Shown here piece by piece: positions 43,745 to 53,769 of a stretch of 64,000 nucleotides of DNA. The position numbers and the translations under genes are program-made. Position 1 is the stretch's first letter. Each line of letters starts with the position of its first letter. This DNA comes from Lepiota brunneoincarnata (lineage: Eukaryota; Basidiomycota; Agaricomycetes; Agaricales; Agaricaceae), in contig JAEBUN010000011.1 of NCBI GenBank assembly GCA_023014365.1, positions 434,001 to 498,000 of the forward strand, given 5' to 3'. The notes beneath the pieces are model-generated. The model saw only the letters and a list, made by a program, of their open reading frames with translations, searched no databases and was not told the DNA's origin.

Positions 43745-44853
43745 AGGGTTCGAGGAAGGAGCCGGCTCTGAAGAAGAAGGTCACCTTCGCCAGAGGACAG
43801 ACTCCTGAGGACGCGTCGGATTCCGAGCGATCAGAAGAATCAGAAAATGAGGAAATAGGGCAGACAACGGAGAAACCAATGTGTGCTGCAGCAGGAGAAT
43901 TACCATATAGAAATGTGAAACCACTGCGCCCGGTCGTTGAGGTACCACCACTGCCTGTCAGAAGGATGGAACCATCCAAGAAGGAGCCTGCATATAAGCA
44001 CCAGGCCCCTATAGAGAGGAATGTTGATGTTGAGGAAGTACTCAGCAGGGTATTGAAGCGAGAAGCCTCAGTATCGCATGGAGAACTCTTGGCATTGCCA
44101 CCGATATACAGGAATGCTTATAGAGAGCGCATTATGAGAAAACGGGTACCCACAAGTCAAAGCTTAATAGCAGGAGTAGGGCCCGGGGACGATGATACAG
44201 AAGATATAGAGATTAATAGTGGGCCAGTACAAGTCATGATAACGGAGTTGGCAGACGGCTCTTGGAAGTATGATACGGTGCTCCGAGAAGGCTCGGCAAC
44301 CCAAGCCTGGGTAGCTCAGGATCCAATCATGCAGTACTTGGAGTCACTGCCCCGAAGAGACAGGGGACGGCAAGTGTTTATTGCAAAAGAATGCGAGCCG
44401 TTGAGAGTAGTGCCAACTCTGATAAATGGGATTTGGCAGGAAGAGGCCTTGCTAGATAGTGGGTCACAGATTGTCTCCATGAGTCAGGAAGCGGCGATTG
44501 CATGTCAAGTTTCTTGGGACCCAGATACTACGATAAATTTGCAGAGTGCGAATGGGCAGGTTGAAAAGACTTGTGGATTGGCAAAGAATGTAGGCTTTAC
44601 CTGTGGGGGAGTCACAATCTATTTGCAAGTTCACATCGTTCGTAGCCCCGCGTATCGAGTACTCCTGGGACAACCCTTTGATGTAATGACGGCTAGCAAA
44701 GTCAGGAATAGCGCCAGTGGCGAGCAAACCTTGGTTATTACGGACCCAAATACCAGAGAAAGGGCTGTGTTACCAACTTATGCTCGAGGAGAGTGTAATC
44801 CTCCTAAGCTTAGGGAAAACAGTCAAAATTTTCAAGAAACCTCGATGAGTTGA
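43720..44853 (+). CDS. Gypsy protease region
   Basis: The frame is shifted by -1 against gag and overlaps its end, as expected for -1 ribosomal frameshifting. Lys/Glu-rich linker (KKKVTFARGQTPEDASDSER) followed by a retropepsin-like domain with the catalytic site LLDSGSQIVSMSQE, then SPAYRVLLGQPFDVM. Cleaves Gag-Pol. Ends at a TGA (44,851) and overlaps the RT frame, again by -1. Confidence 0.85.
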   Translation: MELGVGFLKGSRKEPALKKKVTFARGQTPEDASDSERSEESENEEIGQTTEKPMCAAAGELPYRNVKPLRPVVEVPPLPVRRMEPSKKEPAYKHQAPIERNVDVEEVLSRVLKREASVSHGELLALPPIYRNAYRERIMRKRVPTSQSLIAGVGPGDDDTEDIEINSGPVQVMITELADGSWKYDTVLREGSATQAWVAQDPIMQYLESLPRRDRGRQVFIAKECEPLRVVPTLINGIWQEEALLDSGSQIVSMSQEAAIACQVSWDPDTTINLQSANGQVEKTCGLAKNVGFTCGGVTIYLQVHIVRSPAYRVLLGQPFDVMTASKVRNSASGEQTLVITDPNTRERAVLPTYARGECNPPKLRENSQNFQETSMS

Positions 44854-46496
44854 CTGAGGGACAAGGAGAGGTGGCTTGTATAATAGACTATGATGATGAG
44901 AAGGGCCCTGTCGTCGCACAAACACTAAGCTTAGCAAAAGGAAGCTTCTCAGAGGCCGAGCTACAGCTAATGTTCATTGACCGAGTTATACACGATGAGG
45001 ACTGCCCACAGGAAGATAAAGCAACGGCGTTATTGTGCCTAGGATGCATAGCCAATGCGCAGGGCACAGAGGACCAGGGAATAACTGTCTTCGAAACAGA
45101 AGAAGATGATGAAGATACGGTACAATGCCTAGCTGGGAAGAAATATAAACCAGTAGCCTTAAAAGTGAGGCCAGTGTTGGGTGATCTACCGGAGAGATTC
45201 AGGATAAAACAAGAAATAAAAGGGGACCCACTGGCAGAAATGCCTGAGCTTAGCGTGCATCCTCCAGAGTTTGTCCTGACAGGCAGATATACGGAGGAGT
45301 GTAAGCTTAAGCTGGACGAAGCCCATGCAGGGGATTTCTTGTGGCCAGAGGAAAGAAAGCTGATGCACCACATCATGATGCTTCAAGAAAAGGCATTCGC
45401 CTGGACAGATGAGGAAAAGGGATGTTTTAGGGAAGATTTCTTCCCGCCGATCGAGATACTGATGGTAGAACATACTCCATGGGTTGAGAAGCCCATTCCG
45501 ATTCCACCAGCAATCTATGATGAAGTTTGTGCCATTATAAAGAGAAAGATTAGTGCTGGTGTATACGAGCCATCAAACTCATCCTATAGATCCAGATGGT
45601 TCTGTGTGGTGAAGAAAGATGGGAAAAGTTTGAGACTGGTACACAGCTTGGAACCGCTGAACAAAGTGACGATAGCGCATTCAGGACTGCTGCCAGCAAT
45701 GGAAGATTTGGCAATGCACTTCGCAGGCAGAGCTTGCGGAGGCATTCTGGATCTATATGTTGGCTATGACAAACAACTGTTAGCTGAGTTGTCTCGGGAC
45801 TTAACAACGTTCCAGACGCCTTTTGGAGCGCTACGCTTAGTGACATTACCCATGGGATGGACCAATTCAGTGCCTATATTTCATGAGGATGTAACAGCGA
45901 TCCTAACCAGTGAGATACCAGAATACACGATGCCGTACATAGGTGATGTACCTATCAGAGGACCCAAAACTAGATATGAGTTGCCAGATGGCACGGAAGA
46001 GATGCTGAAAGAAAACCCAGGGATCCGACGATTTGTATGGGAACACATGCAGATGGTCAATAGGATTCTACAGAGGATGAAATACGTAGGAGGAACCTTC
46101 TCTGGGCCCAAGACGACTATCTGCACTGATGAAATCACCGTAGTGGGTTTTGAATGCTCTTATAAAGGACAGTTGCCTGCCACAGACACCATTGGGAAGA
46201 TATTAAGATGGGGGGATTGCGAGAATGTCTCTGAGCTAAGGGGTTTTCTAGGAACAGCTACGCGCTGCAGGAATCATATCCCGAAGTTCATAGCCATTGC
46301 TGCACCTCTATACGAAAAGCTTAAGAAAGGGCAAGAGTTTGAATGGGGAGAAAATGAACGGAAAGCACAGCAGGAGCTGAAAGATGCAATTCAACGCTGT
46401 TTCCCGACCAGGAACCCCAAATTCCCAAGTAAACAACCCATAGTAGTAGCCATGGATACCTCATGGAGGGTGGTGGGATACTACATATATCAGTGA
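44850..46496 (+). CDS. Gypsy reverse transcriptase (altered active site)
   Basis: RT motifs: AGVYEPSNSSYRSRWFCVVK, LRLVHSLEPLNKVTI, GGILDLYVGYD (motif A Asp), LVTLPMGWTNSV (motif B) and PYIGDVPIRGP, where the expected YIDD reads YIGD, a one-base change (GAT to GGT) that should abolish polymerisation. Then FSGPKTTICTDEITVVGFEC and LRGFLGTATRCRNHIPKFIA. Ends at a TGA (46,494-46,496) in the middle of RNase H. Confidence 0.9.
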   Translation: MTEGQGEVACIIDYDDEKGPVVAQTLSLAKGSFSEAELQLMFIDRVIHDEDCPQEDKATALLCLGCIANAQGTEDQGITVFETEEDDEDTVQCLAGKKYKPVALKVRPVLGDLPERFRIKQEIKGDPLAEMPELSVHPPEFVLTGRYTEECKLKLDEAHAGDFLWPEERKLMHHIMMLQEKAFAWTDEEKGCFREDFFPPIEILMVEHTPWVEKPIPIPPAIYDEVCAIIKRKISAGVYEPSNSSYRSRWFCVVKKDGKSLRLVHSLEPLNKVTIAHSGLLPAMEDLAMHFAGRACGGILDLYVGYDKQLLAELSRDLTTFQTPFGALRLVTLPMGWTNSVPIFHEDVTAILTSEIPEYTMPYIGDVPIRGPKTRYELPDGTEEMLKENPGIRRFVWEHMQMVNRILQRMKYVGGTFSGPKTTICTDEITVVGFECSYKGQLPATDTIGKILRWGDCENVSELRGFLGTATRCRNHIPKFIAIAAPLYEKLKKGQEFEWGENERKAQQELKDAIQRCFPTRNPKFPSKQPIVVAMDTSWRVVGYYIYQ

Positions 46497-47537
46497 GATG
46501 GAGAAGACGCTAAGCTTATACATTATGCGAAGTTTGGGTCAATATTATTGGATGAGAGACAGCAGAGGTATTCTCAGCCCAAGCGAGAGCTATGTGGCTT
46601 AAGAATGGTGCTGGAACAGGAGAAATATTTATTGTGGGGATCGAGAAATCTAGTAGTGGAAACAGATGCAAAGTTTCTCTTTGGGATGTTAAACAACCCA
46701 GGAAAACTCCCAAATGCTACTGTAAACTGTTGGGTGGACTTCATTAGATCGTTCCACTTCACACTAGTACACAAAGAAGGAAAGACATTTGGGCCGGATG
46801 GACTGTCCAGACGACGTTACTATCCCGGTGATGAGACAGCCCGTCGTTTTGACGACGGATCCGAGGATGAGGGAGAGGAGTTCGAGTTGATCAAAGAAGA
46901 TCCGGGGGCTGCAGATCCGTTACCCTTGGAAGCCTTCTGTGATGAGATTGACAGTCACTCTGGCTTCTACCAGGGTCTGGCGCGTGATGTGTATGATTTT
47001 GAGTATGAGCTGGATCAAGCTCGGGAAGAGTACTTGGATGAACAACAGGCTAAGCTTAGGGTTATAGAAGACCCAGCCTGTCCAGAAAACCATCGACAAG
47101 TACTAAGCTTAATAATGGATGTCAGGCTAGTGCCAGATTTCGAAAAGGAAAAGTCAACCGAGATAGAGGAAGCATATGATGAGTTGCGCAGGACAGATAC
47201 AGCGCGAATACAGGACAAAAGAATACCCAAAGTCAGGGAATACCTGAAAACAGGGGGCAGTAGCGCAGCTGAAGGCTTGGATGAGCCGGATCTGCGTAAG
47301 CTTAAGCATATGGTGGAGCATTTCTTCTTGGACGAAGAGGGGAGACTGTATAGGATGAGCCCTAGTGGTCAGCATCAGCTAGTAGTGGATAAGGAGCAAC
47401 ATATGTATATGTTGCGAGCCAGCCACGACTTCCTAGGACACAGGGGAATATACGCAACCACTAAGCTTATAATGCAGAGGTTCTGGTGGCCGGAAGTTGA
47501 AGGAGACATAACTTGGTATGTGCAATCGTGCCATCTA
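46497..47537 (+). CDS. Gypsy RNase H and integrase N-terminus
   Basis: Same frame as RT after the TGA. RNase H: RYSQPKRELCGLRMVLEQEK, VVETDAKFLFGML, WVDFIRSFHFTLVH, GPDGLSRR. A charged linker leads to the integrase zinc domain (HDFLGHRGIYATTKLIMQRF, QSCHLC), which is cut at 47,537 by the 698-bp solo LTR. Confidence 0.88.
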
Positions 47538-48235
47538 TGTTATGATCCGTGCTCCTTCTGTATCCGAGGATAACTGGAGACGGCCTTCAATCACTCTACA
47601 AGGTGTCCGAGACGGTTGGCCTTATAGAGCTTAGTGGATCGCGCTCAATGAGATAACGAGGGAAGACGCCAAGTTAAGGCAGAGAGGTAAACGACCACTG
47701 TTAACAAGATTAAAGCTTGAGGCTTTAATCTCTACTTGTACAGGCCTTATATACCTATGAGGTGCTATATACTCGTTATAGGTTACTTGGCTGTTCTACT
47801 GGTTGTGCGCAGTCCTGACCATGATGCACATCCTGGCTGATGGCATCCTAGCGTTATTTATATTACAATGAGTCAGTACTCTCGCTACTGCTGTGCGATG
47901 TTCCATTGCTTTCCTCTGACTCATAATCTTCTTCTCCCGATTGTATCTCCATGGAGTCTTCTTCGTTCTCGCTCTCCATTCTCTCAGTGCTTCCATCCGT
48001 ATCAGAGGTTGGGTCGGTTGATCCATGGTTATCTTCCTCGTCCTCGGGGTATTCCAATATATCCTCCAAGGTTATCTCCATTCCTGCTTCTCTTGCCAGG
48101 TCCTGCATGGTGGTATAATATTCCCCTTCCTCGTCTTCGTATTCTTGTGCCCATAGTTGGTCTGTAGTCTCCTGTACCCATCTTGTAAAGTCGAACAATA
48201 ACTCTTGTTCCTCCCGGTCTGGACTGTTCATAACA
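47538..48235. mobile_element. 698-bp solo LTR (family L698), copy 2, inside gypsy integrase
   Basis: Same length and ends (TGTTATGA...TCATAACA) as copy 1 at 14,928-15,625. Flanked by ATCTA on both sides (47,533-47,537 and 48,236-48,240). Removing it restores the integrase HHCC zinc finger. The copies differ by roughly two dozen changes by eye, all transitions. Confidence 0.95.
47863..48231 (-). CDS. Acidic 122-residue reading frame inside the L698 LTR, copy 2
   Basis: Same frame, start and stop as copy 1 (15,621-15,253), with six amino-acid substitutions. Acidic and Ser-rich, no recognised domain. The start codon is the ATG in the LTR terminus TGTTATGA. Confidence 0.45.
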   Translation of the reverse strand: MNSPDREEQELLFDFTRWVQETTDQLWAQEYEDEEGEYYTTMQDLAREAGMEITLEDILEYPEDEEDNHGSTDPTSDTDGSTERMESENEEDSMEIQSGEEDYESEESNGTSHSSSESTDSL

Positions 48236-49302
48236 ATCTATGCCAGCAACGGCAAAAGGCGATCATCAAGACGCCGCCAATAGTAACGCCCACACCGTCG
48301 ATATTCCAAGTGCTACATGTGGACACACTACATATGACGCCAAGTTCTAATGGGTGTAGTTATATTGTGCATGGAAGGTGTGGACTGTCATCCTGGATGG
48401 AGGCAAAAGCTTTGAGAAAAGAGAATGCTAGTTCGATTGTGCAGTGGTTATTTGAAGATATCATTTGCTGATGGGGCTGTATAGTGAAGATTGTCACGGA
48501 CAACGGTTCTCCATTTAAGAAAGCTGTTCGATGGCTGGAAGAAAAATATGGGATAAAAGGAGTAACGATATCTCCTTACAATTCCAAAGCGAACGGGATT
48601 ATTGAAAGAGCCCACTGGGATGTGCGGCAAATGTTGTACAAAGCTACAGATGGAGATGTCAAAAAGTGGTATTGGCACCTACCGCACGTTATGTGGGCAG
48701 ATCGGATAACCATTAGAAAAGGAATGGGGTGTTCCCCGTACTTTCTGGTAACCGGAGCACACCCGACGCTACCTCTGGATGTCAAAGAGGCCACTTGGCT
48801 AGTACAACTACCAAATAAGTACTTAACCACAGCCGAGTTGATAGGATACCGAGCTCAGGCTTTGGCAAAACATGTTCGGCATGTTGAGGAGATGCGTCAG
48901 CGTGTTTCAGACACTAAGCTTAGCAAGGCTTGGGAGATGGAACAACAAGCAGCACATAAGATAAAAGATTATCGCTTCGGCCCGGGAGATTTAGTATTAG
49001 TGAGAAACACAGCTATAGAGAGCTCAGTGGACAGGAAGATGAAACCCAGGTATCTAGGACCCATGGTGGTCATATCTAGATTGAAGGGAGGATCATATAT
49101 CCTGGCAGAGTTGGATGGCTCTGTATGGCAGAATAAAGTGGCGGCGTTCAGAGTAATTCCCTACTTAGCCAGAAAACATATGCCGTTGCCGCTGGAGTTA
49201 CAAGAGTTGTTAGATCTGTTGCCAGAGGGACTGAAGACCCTGGAGGAGACTACTGAGGATGAGCCTAGTGACAGATGGGAGCCAGAAGAGTTGGAGGGAT
49301 AG
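48236..49302 (+). CDS. Gypsy integrase
   Basis: Continues the zinc finger after the solo LTR. Catalytic core: VLHVDTLHM (first Asp), a TGA at 48,469-48,471, [12 protein letters not shown] (second Asp) and [15 protein letters not shown] (Glu), giving the D,D(35)E triad. The C-terminal domain ([31 protein letters not shown]) is the usual GPY/F-type chromatin/DNA-binding module. Ends EELEG at 49,302. Confidence 0.9.
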
Positions 49303-49378
49303 AAAAAACCTGATATTGTGGACAGAACTATCTACTTATCGAAGGAAAACTATCCTGGGGACTGTAAAAGTGTTAAGC

Positions 49379-50725
49379 TTAAGCGGGGGAGGACTTGTCC
49401 AAGTCGGAAAGGTTGCGCAAAAGGCTTTTGAGATGGATGCGCTCTTGAATGAGGAATTGGAACCTCTTTAAGTTGGCTTCGAGCGAGGGAATAGCATTGA
49501 TGAAGTCCCGGCTGAGCGAATTGAGGTTGCATTTGACTGACCGAGCGTCGTCACCGCGAGATTCGGATTCATACTTGTCACAAGAGTGAGACAGGAGGTT
49601 TTGGAATTCCTGGAGCAAACGAGCTGCCCGGGAGAAGTGTCAGTACTGTTAAGCTTAGTGAAGAGAAGTGAGAAATTGCCCACCAGATAAGCCCGCAAAG
49701 GTGCGCTCATCGGAAGCAGACTCGGTACGGGCGCGCTTGGCAGTATTGGCGCTGGCTTTGGCTAGAACCTGTTCAGCCCAGACATAACAGCAGTGTTTAG
49801 TGTTCATATTGGGAACTTGACAATAGGAAAGAAGACGGACGGTGCCTTTAGACGATGAGGACTTTTTGACAGTCTCCTAAAGAGGGAGGAAGTCAGAATC
49901 AGTGGTTGGGGGGAGTGGAGCTGGCGCACCACGTTGGAGGTAGACAAACGACGCTTGCGATAAGGTGAGACTACACAAACCTCTTCGACGATAGCTTGAG
50001 AGACCTCCTCATCGACCATCATGTCCTGGAGGCAAGCAATTATCTCAGCCAATGTAATAGGTTGAGAAGCAGCTATATTACCGTGTCAGCACCAGTTGCT
50101 CGGGAGTTGGAAGCACTGGTCATACTCTCAGCAAGCTCAGTATCGGTGTCTACCACAACAGCAGCAGAGACAGGGGCCTTGCGACCTTTGCGAGGCTAAG
50201 CTTATACATGAGGAGACGATTGGAGCCAAAAGAACGCTAAGCTTACGTGTTTGGGGACAGCAGAGCCTTCGGCAATGTTGGAGGAAGTAGAGCCAGTTGT
50301 GGACGACGGGTTCTGAGCCTCTTTGGTCCTGGATTTGTGGGATTCTTCAGAATGAATGCGATTAATGCGGCTACAGCATTCAGAGAGCACCTTATAGATC
50401 GCGGGCATCTCATAAGACGAATGGTAGTTGTTTTGGTAAATTTCGTAGAGCTTGCGGATACGGAAGACGTAGTCCTGGTTGACATGAAGCTTGATAGCCT
50501 CATTATCCTCCGATAACGCTTCAATATAAGCAGACTAGAAATGATTTAGAAACGGCAAGAGAAGCATGGAAAGAGTAGACATACCCCAGGGGCGTCAAAC
50601 GCAAGGAGAGCCTTCTCGACGAGGGGACAAGCGACTTGGCCGTTTTGCAGGCGCTGAAGATGACCTTTGGCGTTGCTGATGAGATCGTCGAGCTCAACCT
50701 GGAGATGGGGGATAGAAGAAGCCAT
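49379..50725 (-). CDS. Antisense gene X of the gypsy element, unknown function, 341 residues
   Basis: Six exons on the strand opposite to gag-pol: 50725-50585, 50534-50247, 50195-50082, 50025-49981, 49876-49684 and 49623-49379, all GT-AG. The lengths sum to 1,026 bases (342 codons) with no internal stop, which supports the model. The protein starts MASSIPHLQVELDDLISNAK and is mostly helical (SAYIEALSEDNEAIKLHVNQ, IYKVLSECCSRINRIHSEES), with a Ser-rich stretch, a Cys/His cluster (YCQVPNMNTKHCCYVW), a basic patch (KRART) and a helical end (LLQEFQNLLSHSCDKYE). I do not recognise a domain. The octamer TAAGCTTA overlaps both splice sites of intron 2, lies in the last intron and overlaps the stop codon. 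It is placed between integrase and gene Y. Confidence 0.65.
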
Positions 50726-51411
50726 TTTCTTGCGAAGGGTGTCTGCTAGAATGAGGTGTCGCTCCCTCGCTTTTATAAGAAAAGGCCGTAGGCAGTGATG
50801 ACAAATCATAACGAGTGGATGAAGAGCACCCTCCACCCTAAGCTTATGACCTGAGGGGCCTAGAAAACCTGTAATCTTGAGTAGCCAGCCTTCAACAGAC
50901 TTGCTGAACCACAGTTGCCTTATTAGGTAACATGTCGCCAGGGTCTCGTGGTTATCAGTGTGCACAGGGATTCTGATGGAACGGTGAGGGCACCGAGTTC
51001 AATTTGGCTAGGGGGAGATGGGCCCCAAGTGGCGCAAGTGGCGCTTCAGTTTTGTTTGACACGACCTTTTTTGCGGCGAACACCATGTACAGGCTGGTTC
51101 GGGTCCGGACTTGTAAGAAAACCAGAATGGATGACCGGGTCACTACGCATTGCGGGTCACGGCACGCTGAGATGTCAATAAACATCACTGATAGATCAGA
51201 GAGGCATATAATGAGTATATAAGTGACTGGCAACATAAACTAGCTTAGGAGTCTCCCAGGAGGTCTTTAGCTTAGCTTTAGGAGATGACAAGAAAGTCAG
51301 AAACAGTTTAGCTTAACTCAGTAGGAGACAAGGAACAACAAGATGACTATTGGGATGTATATACATGACAAGATTATATACTACATCCAAGAAGTAAACT
51401 AGGCGCAGAGA
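50726..51411. other. Spacer between antisense genes X and Y
   Basis: Should hold the promoter of X (right side) and the terminator of Y. One TAAGCTTA at 50,839, about 115 bp upstream of the X start, and a cluster of related half-sites TAGCTTA / TTTAGCTTAA at 51,240-51,315. Confidence 0.45.
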
Positions 51412-53442
51412 TCACTCAAGGTCTTCTAGAACAGACTCCGGATCCTGAGTCATCGGGAAAGCGAGGAAGAGAAGCGATTTGAGCTCCTCAAATTCCTCGT
51501 ATGTTGGGACCCCCGGAAAGTTGTTGGCGAACTCAAAGAACGCCCAGACGTCTTCAAGGGAGTCGGCCATACCCATCTCTACAAAAGCCACGTTGTTACC
51601 GTCCAAGGCAGTCCTGGTAGCTTGCATCTCCTGGACGAATTGGTAAACTACACGGCGGTGGTGAAACGCCGAAGCCTTGTAAGCAACGCGGTTCGCCTCC
51701 AGGCTGACCAAGCTAGAGGACACAACACGCATGAACGCAGCCAGATCTAGAAAAATAAAGAGAATAAGAAAAGGGAAAAATAGTGAACAGAGAAACTTAC
51801 GGTATTCACTGGTCAGTGAGGATGTGACCAGGGCATTCACAACGCCGGCCAAAACCCGGGGATGGTCCGCGAAGGTACAAGGATAGTTGTACAAGTCGCA
51901 GCTGCGACACTTCTTACCCTTGCCCAGAGGCTCGCACTCCAACTTACGAGCAGCGCAAGAAGGACACCGAGACCGAGGTGGCACGTACTGGAGCAGATGT
52001 CAAAGCCATCAGTAAGGAACTACGAGAAAACTTGGAGAACGTACCGAAAGCTGGCTAGCTGCCAGCAGCCTAGGAAAGTCCTCACAAAAGAGCAGGACTG
52101 GGTGCCGGTATCCATGGTCCCGAATAATTTCGGCCTCAGAGCGCTGAACGCAAGCCCAGGGAACGTATTTCTTCATCCGCGTGTTGGAACTCTTCTTGGA
52201 CGAAAGGACGCATTGTTGACGTGACAGGCCAGCATGAGGGGACTCTTGAGGGATCTCCGGAACCACCGGGCTAGGCAAACGAGAAAGGACGGGGGTCGGA
52301 GAAGCTAAGAACGCGTCTTGAAAAACAAAAGTCGGTTCTTGAGGGGCAGGCGAAGGCTCCAGAAGGAGCTCCAAATCTGGAGAAGGAGAAATCTCCACAG
52401 CGCTTGCGGGAGACTCGACTGGAGCGCCAGCTAAGTGAGGTGGTGATGGTGTTGGGCACCTAGGCAAAGCCAGCACATGTTGCCCATCCAGAGAAGAGGA
52501 CCAGCTAAAGATTTTGAAGAGGTCAGCTTGAGAGACCTCAGGGACTGGAGAACGTGATGACGAGTTAGAACCCGCCAGGAATAAGGGGAGAGGGGGCGGC
52601 ATTGATGATTTTGCCCTCTGTTTGCCTTTAAAGGCAGCTGGTATACGCGCTAAAGCAGAAGTCAGTGGAAAGAACAAATATATTGTGAAAAACGACTAAG
52701 CTTATGCGTTGAAGTAGCAGAAGAGAGTACGGGGGAAGAAGGCCAGTTTGTTGAAGGGCCCAGCACCTCCGAACCTGATGCAATACCCAAGGGAGGGAGC
52801 ACCAGCAAGTCTTCCTCGTCCAGGGTGCGCAGAGAGATGGCGAGAGGGGGCAGTGACATTGAACTGGACGAAGCCTCTGTGGATAATCCACCAGAGGGCC
52901 CGCCAACGGGGATACCTGATGAGGGTTCTGCAGAAAATCCGGCAGAGCGCTCGTCGGTTGGATTGCACAACGACACGATGGAAATCACGCGTCTTGGCAC
53001 TGGAGCATACAAGGGAGAGGCCAGTGGAGGAGTTGGTTCGCGGGGCGGAGAGTATGGTGGAGGAGGGGTCCTTGCCACACCCACCTGACAATTTCCGCGA
53101 GCTCCTCGAGCTCCTCGCCCTCCTCTAGCCCTCCTAGTACGCAGTGCTGGTGGTTCCCATTGAGGTAGGAGGTTGCAACGCACCGGGAGGCAAATAGTGA
53201 GACCTAAAAGTAGAGAAAACATAAGTAAAGACAACGAGAACAGGGGAAAACGCGACTTACGTTGCGCGATCGATGATGAAGGCGCGCCTTGGGAAGCTGT
53301 TGAGGCGTTGCTCGGCCCAGGGTAGCCTGAAAACAGTGTTAAGAAAACAGACAAAACTGTAACTTGAACTCTACTTACTGGAAGAAGAGTCCGAGTCCTC
53401 CTCGTAGCGAGCACGTTTGCTGCTGCACGTGTTTCTGTCCAT
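51412..53442 (-). CDS. Antisense gene Y of the gypsy element: Zn2Cys6 zinc-cluster protein, 588 residues
   Basis: Six exons on the strand opposite to gag-pol: 53442-53379, 53326-53261, 53203-52694, 52649-52045, 51987-51801 and 51746-51412, all GT-AG. Their sum is 1,767 bases (589 codons) with no internal stop. The N-terminus is basic and Ser-rich (MDRNTCSSKRARYEEDSDSS). A long Pro/Ser-rich, low-complexity middle follows, then CVQRSEAEIIRDHGYRHPVL. At about residue 419-450 lies CPSCAARKLECEP... with Cys spacing C-x2-C-x6-C-x8-C-x2-C-x6-C, the exact pattern of fungal Zn2Cys6 (Gal4-type) DNA-binding clusters. The C-terminus is helical (YKASAFHHRRVVYQFVQEMQ). It probably binds nucleic acid. The start lies about 330 bp inside the 3' LTR. 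One TAAGCTTA falls at the end of exon 3 and one upstream of the start (53,636). Confidence 0.72.
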
Positions 53443-53769
53443 TGTTGATAGAAGTGGGTGTTGAAAAGTGAATATGCGAGCAGGATAGACGAGTAAGAAG
53501 TGAGAGGGAGAACGAAGGAGATGAAACGAGACCTTGGGACATTTAAAAGACCCAATAAAGAGATAAAAATTTAAGCTATAGCAACAAGAAGTTGATCTAT
53601 ACATTTAAACTCGGTGACATGACATCATTCTGAAATAAGCTTAGCGAAAGTGTGCTACCCTCGAAGCTGGTGAATGTTCTAGACCATAGAGCGCATCAGA
53701 GAGACTCAGATACTGCGAATTTGAAGGAGATAATGACTGAGGACAGTCAGCAATTTGGTTAGGGGGAGA

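Noticed and set aside
52748..53128. Plus-strand frames in the gypsy 3' region
   Set aside because: Opposite exon 3 of antisense gene Y, whose splice model and zinc cluster are far better supported.
51412..53442. Gene Y as an independent host gene into which the element inserted
   Set aside because: It lies inside one LTR-bounded element whose outer flanks join the recombinase frame, so it came in with the element. Capture from a host gene long ago remains possible.
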